DNA of 64,000 bases from a virus. The position numbers and the translations under genes are program-made. The notes beneath the pieces were generated by a model, which saw only the letters and a list, made by a program, of their open reading frames with translations, was not told the DNA's origin and did no database searches. Shown in pieces: positions 57,469 to 64,000 of this stretch. How positions within the stretch are numbered: the first letter of the stretch is position 1; the number at the start of each line of letters is the position of its first letter. The stretch lies in the IMG/VR virus record IMGVR_UViG_3300005563_000030, positions 61,102-125,101 of that record, one strand, 5' to 3'.

Positions 57469-59973
57469 ATGTGTGGAATATTCGGTTTCAGTGCTAATCC
57501 CGCCATCATGAATAGAACGATGGCTAAGTTAGTTTTAAATAAGATAAAAATTCTTGGTATGTATAACATTGACAGGGGTAAACACTCTTGCGGTTTATAC
57601 ATTAATGACCAAATCATCAAAGGCGTTGATGACTTAAAAATCTTCTCTGATTTTATTGCAAAGAAATGGCTGCCTGATGCTACCAAGAGTGGAAATTACA
57701 CTATCATGGGCCATACTAGAGCTGCTACCGTTGGTTCTCACACTGCTGCAAATGCTCACCCGTTCCTAGTAGATGATCGCTTTGTACTTGCCCACAATGG
57801 TGGTATAAAGAATATCTGGGAGCTATGCGATAAACACGGCGTTGATTATACCAACATCGACGTAGACAGCCATGCACTTGCCCACCTTATATATAAGAAA
57901 GGATTTAAAGTTCTTGAGGAATATAAAGGTTTTGCTGCACTGCTTATGGCTTATCGTGATAATCCTAATATTCTGCACTTCTATCGTGGTTCTTCTAAAA
58001 GATACCAGATGGCTCAAGCAATTGAAGAAGAAAGACCCCTATATTATTTACAAGCGAATGAAGGTGTCTATCTTAGCTCAATTGAAAAGAGCTTAATGGC
58101 TATTTCTGACGAAGAAGCCGATGAGATTCAGATTGTACCTGCTAGTACAGTGTTTACAATCGAAAACGGTCAAGTAAACGAAGATTGTGTTTATATTGAT
58201 CGTGGTGTATCAAACTATGGTATTTATCAAAATACAACTACTTGCGACCCAAAGCGGGTAGGGGTCATAAAAGCTACGAATTCTACCCCAGCGACTGGGA
58301 TAGGTGGAACGATTGGGACTAGCCTTTCTGACTCCAGAAATAACCTCGAAAAAATTGTTCCTGTTATCTGGCATGAAGGCTTACCTAGCCGTATTTCTCG
58401 CTGGAAGTTCAATGAAGGTATAATCTATCATCTAGGGCGTTTCTGGATCGTTGATAATCAAAATATTCGTCCTGCTAATGGCGCTTATTATGCTAACAAT
58501 AAAGGTCGTATAACACCTGACCGTAAACCCAACCGGTTCTTCCTTGACGGAGTTATGATGAAAAACCAGAAGGCTTATGAAATGGCTAAAGTAGATCCTA
58601 ATATAGCCAATCCTAACTGGAACTATATGATGTTCATGAGTAAATATTCTGAATATCCTATATGTGCGACACGTATGGACATTAATAATAAATGTAAAGA
58701 CGTGCCACCTCATTCTAAATATCGTTGGTATGAGAATGAAGCTCAAGTAGGTAATAAGTCCTTCACCCCAATGTTCTCTGATCGCCATTATGCTATTAAG
58801 GAAGGTCTTTTAGATAAGATTATAGCCTCGAAAACAATAGAGAAAGAAGTTCTGATTAATCAGGAATCTCTCGCTGCCGAACGTAAGGCTGTTGAAGACC
58901 TAAAAGCTAAATCTTCTTTAGTAGTTGTTCATGGCCCAAAGTCAGACCTGAAAGAAGAAGGGGAGGCTCGTTTGAACGTTGGTTCTGTTGTTGATGATGT
59001 TTTGGTTAACACCGTTAAACTCTCTGAGTTTATCAAAAAGAACAACTTCAACAACGAACTGCCATTCAAAGATGAGAAAATAAAAATCTTCAAAGGAGAT
59101 GATCTGGATGTAACAACCTTTCACATGAAGTTTGAAAGTGTAGATCAGGCTCTTGAGACATTCACTCGTGAAGAGCAACGTGCTATTCGTTACTTCATAG
59201 CTGATGTAATGACCAGTGATGGCGTATGCAAAGTGTATAACGTGTATGAAGACACAGTGGACATGCAATTCAAAATGTTCTTACAGCTTTGTATAGATAA
59301 TGATGCAACTGTTGTGGATAATTGGAATCAGGATGAGTTCAATGATATTCCACACTATTTAGTCACCGCCAAAAACAATGTAGATGGTTCTTATATTGAT
59401 TATGTTGATAACGAAGAAGTTGAAGATCAATCTTCCTCTTGCTGCTATGTTCCCCCTAAACCTGAAAAGAAGGTAATGGGTGTTCAGCAGGGATGGTTTG
59501 TTATGGACACTGATGAGGCTGAATTGTTAAATGCAGCTAAAGCTAGTGACGATGAAGAACCACCTTTTATTGATCTTGTTTACGAAAGAGAAAAACGTAA
59601 GTTCACAGAGTATATGGGTATTCAAGTATTGGAAGATAATACCGACTCTCAGGAGGTAGATGAGGAAGAACATGGCTTTCGTCTCCAAGAAACGTTCAAG
59701 CCTGTTGCAGACATCTCAAACACTTTTGATGACGATGAAGAAGAGAAGTCAATTGCTTTTGAAGAAACTGTGGATTCACTCTTAAAAGCAAGGGATGAGG
59801 CTGATGCGTTCCAAGCTTTAGTAAATGATGATTTCAGTCAGGAAATCGCTTATACTTTGTATCGCGGTATTGATCCAATTCTACAGGAATTGCAGAATGT
59901 TGCCGAAAAGTACAAAGAAAAGAAGTCAGAAGATTACATTAAACGTAACATTAAAGAAAGAGTTAACTCATGA
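57469..59973 (+). CDS. Class II glutamine amidotransferase with long extension, 834 aa
   Basis: The start is ATG 57469 because it exposes Cys2 (MCGIFGFSANP), the Ntn nucleophile; the in-frame TTG at 57460 would bury it. GHTRAATVG and LAHNGGIKN are the glutaminase loops (within about residues 75-115). After about residue 250 come some 580 residues not of GlmS or GltB type, with acidic tracts (EEVEDQSSSCC, DDDEEEK). Leader TTGTCAATTATG as at 33255. Overlaps amidoligase 2 by 4 nt. Confidence 0.85.
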   Translation: MCGIFGFSANPAIMNRTMAKLVLNKIKILGMYNIDRGKHSCGLYINDQIIKGVDDLKIFSDFIAKKWLPDATKSGNYTIMGHTRAATVGSHTAANAHPFLVDDRFVLAHNGGIKNIWELCDKHGVDYTNIDVDSHALAHLIYKKGFKVLEEYKGFAALLMAYRDNPNILHFYRGSSKRYQMAQAIEEERPLYYLQANEGVYLSSIEKSLMAISDEEADEIQIVPASTVFTIENGQVNEDCVYIDRGVSNYGIYQNTTTCDPKRVGVIKATNSTPATGIGGTIGTSLSDSRNNLEKIVPVIWHEGLPSRISRWKFNEGIIYHLGRFWIVDNQNIRPANGAYYANNKGRITPDRKPNRFFLDGVMMKNQKAYEMAKVDPNIANPNWNYMMFMSKYSEYPICATRMDINNKCKDVPPHSKYRWYENEAQVGNKSFTPMFSDRHYAIKEGLLDKIIASKTIEKEVLINQESLAAERKAVEDLKAKSSLVVVHGPKSDLKEEGEARLNVGSVVDDVLVNTVKLSEFIKKNNFNNELPFKDEKIKIFKGDDLDVTTFHMKFESVDQALETFTREEQRAIRYFIADVMTSDGVCKVYNVYEDTVDMQFKMFLQLCIDNDATVVDNWNQDEFNDIPHYLVTAKNNVDGSYIDYVDNEEVEDQSSSCCYVPPKPEKKVMGVQQGWFVMDTDEAELLNAAKASDDEEPPFIDLVYEREKRKFTEYMGIQVLEDNTDSQEVDEEEHGFRLQETFKPVADISNTFDDDEEEKSIAFEETVDSLLKARDEADAFQALVNDDFSQEIAYTLYRGIDPILQELQNVAEKYKEKKSEDYIKRNIKERVNS

Positions 59974-61484
59974 TCCGCTTTAAAGATAACCCAAATTTAG
60001 AGGACAGAAAAGTGAAAACTGTCCGGGGCTTGACAGAATATAGAAAGAATTGTCGCAACATTCGTGACAAATGGTATGTTAAGGATGAAGACTGTTTCCT
60101 GATAAACGGTAAATGGCATACATATACTTCTAAAGAGATCACGCTGGATCATGAAACAGGTAAGTATAAACCTATTAGTAAAGACCTAGTTTATGGAGTT
60201 GTTGGATTTAAAGAGTCCGACAGCTCTGCTATTCTTGGATATTTTACAGGGAATGTGTATAACAATCTCACTGTAACTATTCCTGAATATGGCAAGGTCA
60301 AAACTGTCAATGAATCTATTCTTCTCCAGAATGGATATATTGAAAGTATTAATAGCGGTGCGTGGCTTCTGAAGAAAAATCTGTCAGCTCGTGATCTTGA
60401 AAGGCTCGACAAGATTGATAGTCAGAAAGTGGCTACAAACAAAGGATATAATATTGAAGACAACAAAGAGGAATTCAAACAGAAAACCGAAGCCTTCAAT
60501 AAATATCCAGTGAAAATATCTGCCGCAGCAATGCGGTATGGTAAGATGCTGAGTGGTGTAACATTTGGCGCAGAAATTGAAACTACTAAAGGTATTGTTC
60601 CAGACCATATTCAAAACCGTACAGGTATTGTAGTATGCAGGGACGGTAGTATCAAAAATGCGGAATATGTCACCGTTCCTATGAACGGAGCCAAGGGTTT
60701 AGTTAATCTAAAATACCTGTCTAGCGAGTTGAGTAAACGAACCACGACAGGTATTGAGTGCAGTTTGCATTTCCATATTGGAAACCTGTCCAAAGACCGA
60801 CTGTTCATCGTGGCTCTGTATGCGCTTGCTTTGCGTATTCAGAATGAGATTTTTATGATGTTCCCATATTATAAAACTAAATGGGAAGGCATAAAACAAA
60901 AGGATTATAATCAGAAACTACGTAAACTCGGAATAGGCTTACTGAAACCCGGGATGAAGAAAGAGGAGTATCAGAAATATGTTGATGAAGCCTATTATCG
61001 AATCTTTACGTGGTTAAATGATGGTGTTCCGCCAGATGATAACTTCAATCGTGTGAACAATCATCACATGAAACAAAACAAGTGGGACAGAAAACAAAGA
61101 TATTTCTGGCTGAATTTCATGAATATGTTCTTTTCAGAACGTAGAACCATGGAATTCCGCCTGCATCACTGTACCTTAAATGGTCAGAAGATGGTGAATT
61201 GGTTGTTTATTTGTAACGCTGTTTGTCAGTATGCAGCTAACCATAGCGATGAAATTCTTTCTAGCGATAAAGCCATCACTCTTGATACGGTGCTGGAACA
61301 CTATAAAGAAACCTTCAAAACGCCACATGGTAAATTCCTTTCTGACTATCTGAAGGCTTATGTCAAAGATAGAAAGGATTATTTTGCTGCTGACGTGAAA
61401 CGTGGTGATTATGTTAGTCAGAAAGAAATGGATGACGACAAACAGTATGTATTCACGTATGAGGGCGTAAGCTGGCTATTCTAA
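59970..61484 (+). CDS. Amidoligase 2 (PF12224-type)
   Basis: 504 residues. The domain starts near residue 190: TFGAEIETTKG (198-208), DGSIKNAEYVTVP, CSLHFHIGN (263-271), MEFRLHHCTLNG (about 393-404). These match the putative amidoligase family related to glutamine synthetase. The N-terminal 190 residues are unknown. Overlaps the amidotransferase by 4 nt, so the two are probably made together. Confidence 0.85.
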   Translation: MIRFKDNPNLEDRKVKTVRGLTEYRKNCRNIRDKWYVKDEDCFLINGKWHTYTSKEITLDHETGKYKPISKDLVYGVVGFKESDSSAILGYFTGNVYNNLTVTIPEYGKVKTVNESILLQNGYIESINSGAWLLKKNLSARDLERLDKIDSQKVATNKGYNIEDNKEEFKQKTEAFNKYPVKISAAAMRYGKMLSGVTFGAEIETTKGIVPDHIQNRTGIVVCRDGSIKNAEYVTVPMNGAKGLVNLKYLSSELSKRTTTGIECSLHFHIGNLSKDRLFIVALYALALRIQNEIFMMFPYYKTKWEGIKQKDYNQKLRKLGIGLLKPGMKKEEYQKYVDEAYYRIFTWLNDGVPPDDNFNRVNNHHMKQNKWDRKQRYFWLNFMNMFFSERRTMEFRLHHCTLNGQKMVNWLFICNAVCQYAANHSDEILSSDKAITLDTVLEHYKETFKTPHGKFLSDYLKAYVKDRKDYFAADVKRGDYVSQKEMDDDKQYVFTYEGVSWLF

Positions 61485-61491
61485 TTTTTTA

Positions 61492-61523
61492 TTTGCAAAG
61501 GTAGGAAGTATTTCGTATCTTTG
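61492..61523 (+). promoter_or_regulatory. Host-type promoter for nuclease genes
   Basis: TTTG (61492-61495), 20-nt spacer, TATCTTTG (61516-61523). ATG 61527 begins 3 nt past the box, predicting a leaderless mRNA; the next in-frame ATG is 61572. Confidence 0.8.
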
Positions 61524-61526
61524 CTT

Positions 61527-61910
61527 ATGGCAAAGAAAGAAAGAGTACCAAAAACAAGATGTTCTGGAACAATGACAGAATCTGCTTTTTGGAGCTGGAT
61601 AAGATCAGCTCTGAGAAGAAGGACAGTCTATTGGAAACCTGTTTCAGAAGTAAAGAAAGACGCACGTAGAGATTACAAAGGCGAAAACAAGCGCCAGAAG
61701 TATGAATATCAGTGTACTTCTTGTCAGAATTGGTTTCCAGATAAAGAGGTCGAAGTAGACCATAAGATTCCCGCTGGGAGTCTTAGAAGTTCTGATGATT
61801 TAAAAGGATTTGTAGAACGTCTTTTTTGCGAAAAAGATGGATTACGAGTTCTTTGCAAAAATTGTCACCAAGAAATTACAAATAATCAAGATGCAGAAAC
61901 CAGAGTATAA
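61527..61910 (+). CDS. HNH nuclease
   Basis: 127 residues from ATG 61527 (MAKKERVPKTRCSGTM). CTSCQNWFP, VEVDHKIPAGSL, LCKNCHQEITNN form the HNH core. Overlaps the next gene by 20 nt. Directly preceded by a strong promoter. Confidence 0.85.
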   Translation: MAKKERVPKTRCSGTMTESAFWSWIRSALRRRTVYWKPVSEVKKDARRDYKGENKRQKYEYQCTSCQNWFPDKEVEVDHKIPAGSLRSSDDLKGFVERLFCEKDGLRVLCKNCHQEITNNQDAETRV

Positions 61911-62991
61911 GCAAGCGGCTGGTATTTCTCAAAGTGCTATCAAGAGATTTCGATCTATGCCCTTAATTAAGTTTAAGGAGCAGTTCATTGATCGAATAAG
62001 CTCTAAGGAGTCTGTCTCTGAAAGTCTTACTTTCGGATCATTAACAGACACGCTAGCTTTTGAACCTGAGTTGGTTAATGACCTATTCTACATACCCCCT
62101 TATGATGTTGAGTTCCCCGGCGATAAGCTAAAAGCTGTTATGGATGCTTCTTATGAGAAGATAGCAGAAATAGTGAACAATAAGCGTCTTTTAAATAATC
62201 AAGGTATGCTCCCAGAAGAGATATACATACCTGATATTTATGAGATGGGTGAGTTCAAAAACACCTTTGTAGACGTCGCTAGAGAGCTTAAATACGGTGG
62301 TGGTAAATGGAGTGCAAACACCATTTATGATAACTGTGCAGGAGCCTATCGCTATTACAGTACGCTTGTAGAAGCTGCCGGTAGAGAAGTTGTTTCATTC
62401 GTGGATAGTGCAAATGCTAATCAGATGGTGAATAATCTGAAGACAAATCCAAGCACAATATCATACTTCGTACAACAACCGGGGGAAACCCTGATATTCC
62501 AACAGGAAATATACGAAGAATATGACTATGAAGGAATCAAAGTCCCACTAAAGTGTGCAGTAGACATCATTAGACTCGTTCATAAGGAGAAGACGGTGTA
62601 TATACCTGATCTTAAAACTACCTACGATGTTAGAGAGTTCAGAGATCAAGCAATTAAGTATGGATATTTAGACCAAGTATCTTTCTATCGTTATATGGTA
62701 GGAAAGTGGTTACAAACATTTAAAGGGGGTGCTTATAAAGACTATGTCATAGCAAACCTTTTTGATATTGTAATTGATCCTATTGTTAAAGTACCGTATA
62801 TCTTCGAGTTCGATGCTGAAGATTTGGACATTATCGAGCATGGTTCAAAGGTCAAAAACATCAAGGGTTGGAGAAATACATTAGACGAGATATGCTGGCA
62901 TATTAAGAATAATGTGTGGACTATACCTAAGGAGTTATTCGAGAACGGTAAAATTAAATTAAAATTCTTCCATGACCAAGAACGAGGTTAA
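61891..62991 (+). CDS. PD-(D/E)XK exonuclease (RecE/Cas4-like)
   Basis: 366 residues, start at ATG 61891 (MQKPEYKQAAGISQSAIKRF). KCAVDIIRL and IPDLKTTYD (Asp/Lys at about 239-241) form the PD-(D/E)XK active site, GSLTDTLAF is near the N-terminus as in RecE/YqaJ-type nucleases. Likely supplies single-strand ends for the Sak4/SSB pathway. Confidence 0.75.
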   Translation: MQKPEYKQAAGISQSAIKRFRSMPLIKFKEQFIDRISSKESVSESLTFGSLTDTLAFEPELVNDLFYIPPYDVEFPGDKLKAVMDASYEKIAEIVNNKRLLNNQGMLPEEIYIPDIYEMGEFKNTFVDVARELKYGGGKWSANTIYDNCAGAYRYYSTLVEAAGREVVSFVDSANANQMVNNLKTNPSTISYFVQQPGETLIFQQEIYEEYDYEGIKVPLKCAVDIIRLVHKEKTVYIPDLKTTYDVREFRDQAIKYGYLDQVSFYRYMVGKWLQTFKGGAYKDYVIANLFDIVIDPIVKVPYIFEFDAEDLDIIEHGSKVKNIKGWRNTLDEICWHIKNNVWTIPKELFENGKIKLKFFHDQERG

Positions 62992-63610
62992 CATTGAAGA
63001 ACTTTTAAGACAAGACTATAAGGTGCCAGAGAGTGTGTTTGACCGGAAACGGACTAAAACAACACACTTTCTGCTCCCTACAGTTTTTCCAAATAGTTCT
63101 TTAACTGGTTCGGAGTTTTTTGTGAATGCTTTTGTTGATGATAACGGCTTCAAACACACACTTGATAGGGTGTTATTCTGCTTGTTCAAAGTTGATGTCC
63201 GGAATCCTAAATGGGTATCATTATCTCAAAAGCTTAAAGCCAAAGGAGAGTTCTTATTAGATTATTTCTGTGGTATACAAGACGGAAGACATCTAATAAT
63301 GATGATATTCAAAATCCCGGACAAGCACCTTAACGAGTATATCCTGTTCTTAGAAGGAAAGTACTCTAAGTTTAGTGAAGATTACAAGAAGCTTTTCCCA
63401 AGAAAAGTGTATAATGAAAATGGCGCTACAATTGATAGTACAATATGGAGTGTCCTTTACAAAACACCGGAGCTGAAGGAGAAGCTAGAGTCATTCTTCA
63501 CTATTAATCCAAATGGAGCTAATCCTACAAGGTTTGATCCTGACGATGAGCTTTGGGGAATTCCTGAACCTAAATTTGAAGTTTATAGACATGCCGAAGG
63601 AAGTGTATAA
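62972..63610 (+). CDS. Hypothetical protein, 212 aa
   Basis: Starts MTKNEVNIEELLRQDYKVPE; overlaps neighbours by 20 nt each. LFKVDVRNPKWVSLSQKLKA. No family recognised; linked to the nuclease by overlap. Confidence 0.65.
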   Translation: MTKNEVNIEELLRQDYKVPESVFDRKRTKTTHFLLPTVFPNSSLTGSEFFVNAFVDDNGFKHTLDRVLFCLFKVDVRNPKWVSLSQKLKAKGEFLLDYFCGIQDGRHLIMMIFKIPDKHLNEYILFLEGKYSKFSEDYKKLFPRKVYNENGATIDSTIWSVLYKTPELKEKLESFFTINPNGANPTRFDPDDELWGIPEPKFEVYRHAEGSV

Positions 63611-64000
63611 TGAAGATTTAATTGCTGAAAGAGTAGCTCAAGAAGCTGCTTTAGAGGATGCAACAGTAAAGCCAAAGACAGGGCTACGTTATGATGCAGA
63701 TAAAGTGCGTCATGATTTGCTTCCTCCCAACGCAATCAATGAACTTGCAAAAGTTCTTACCTTTGGAGCTAAGAAATATGCTCCAAACAACTGGATGAAG
63801 GGTATGGCGTGGAGTCGTATAATTGGTCCATTGAAACGTCACTTGAATGCTATTGAGCGAGGAGAAGATTATGATCCTGAAACAGGACTACTTCACTCAG
63901 CTCACGTCATGTGTAATGCTGCCTTTTTGACAGAGTATTACAAGATTTTCCCACAAGGAGATGACAGACCGACGTTTATGAATAAGAAGTTGCGTATTGG
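63591..64000 (+). CDS. dATP/dGTP diphosphohydrolase-like (DUF5664), cut at right edge
   Basis: At least 136 residues from ATG 63591. GLRYDADKVRHDLLPPNAIN, FGAKKYAPNNWMKG and HSAHVMCNAAFL match the all-alpha phage family annotated as dATP/dGTP diphosphohydrolase. It could shift the dNTP pools. Runs off the window. Confidence 0.8.
   Translation, partial: MPKEVYNEDLIAERVAQEAALEDATVKPKTGLRYDADKVRHDLLPPNAINELAKVLTFGAKKYAPNNWMKGMAWSRIIGPLKRHLNAIERGEDYDPETGLLHSAHVMCNAAFLTEYYKIFPQGDDRPTFMNKKLRI

Noticed and set aside
1-64000. CRISPR arrays, rRNA genes, insertion sequences, integrase and attachment sites
   Set aside because: No regular spacer-repeat series, no rRNA-like sequence, and no transposase or integrase motifs were seen.
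1-64000. Stop-codon reassignment, known in some crAss-like phages
   Set aside because: Genes end normally at TAA, TAG and TGA without in-frame stops, and no suppressor tRNA (CTA, TTA or TCA anticodon) was found.

Overview
The window is a segment of a crAss-like (Crassvirales-type) podovirus genome that infects a Bacteroidetes host. The evidence is the packaging and capsid module in typical order (TerL, very large portal, acidic scaffold-like protein, crAss-type major capsid protein), a family B DNA polymerase next to SF2 helicase, DnaB-like ATPase, Sak4-like ATPase, SSB-like protein, TOPRIM primase and family 1 uracil-DNA glycosylase, AT-rich DNA, A-rich leaders without Shine-Dalgarno sequences, and Bacteroidetes-type promoters (TTTG-N20-TAnnTTTG). 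The sequence is cut at both ends: a tail-protein gene runs off the left edge and a dATP/dGTP diphosphohydrolase-like gene runs off the right edge. Stop codons appear standard.

Layout. Two convoys diverge from a GC-rich structured spacer near 24.45 kb. Leftward (24.4 kb to 1): an endonuclease VII-like gene, a string of tightly overlapping small genes (20.6-23.8 kb), a dense tRNA array (17.8-20.45 kb), small DNA-binding, zinc and peptidase genes (14.9-17.6 kb, with two more tRNAs), then packaging and head genes (2.5-14.9 kb) and a family of paralogous Cys-rich tail/fibre proteins (1-2.5 kb). Rightward (24.5-64 kb): a 390-base gene-free stretch with repeats and hairpins, many short genes for membrane peptides, lipoproteins and secreted proteins (25.3-33 kb), a membrane block that includes a Ppx/GppA-like protein and a coiled-coil protein (33-38.8 kb), the replication and recombination block (41.2-50.3 kb), UDG (52.3 kb), an amide-bond chemistry cluster (53.0-61.5 kb), and HNH/PD-(D/E)XK nucleases with nucleotide metabolism at the right end.

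Three results stand out. (1) The tRNA genes together cover all twenty amino acids (25 candidate tRNAs on the minus strand). The array is split into three blocks, and each block is preceded by host-type promoter, 25-28 codon mini-ORF and intrinsic terminator, an arrangement that looks like attenuation. (2) Nine promoters share an exact 20-nt spacer (eight match both boxes fully), and in six of them the ATG lies only 3-4 nt after the TAnnTTTG box, which predicts leaderless mRNAs. (3) A cluster holds two different amidoligases, an ATP-grasp ligase, a class I glutamine amidotransferase-like hydrolase, an 834-residue class II amidotransferase and a gamma-glutamylcyclotransferase (a second one lies at 46.4 kb). 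Such genes are known from comparative genomics to occur together, but the product is unknown, and this set is unusually complete.

How the genes work together: host RNA polymerase could start the leaderless genes and tRNAs early. PolB, helicases, primase, SSB, Sak4 and the exonuclease would replicate and recombine the genome. The amidoligase set would make or attach glutamyl/amide groups to an unknown target. The exported small proteins would act at the host envelope, and the left arm builds the virion.
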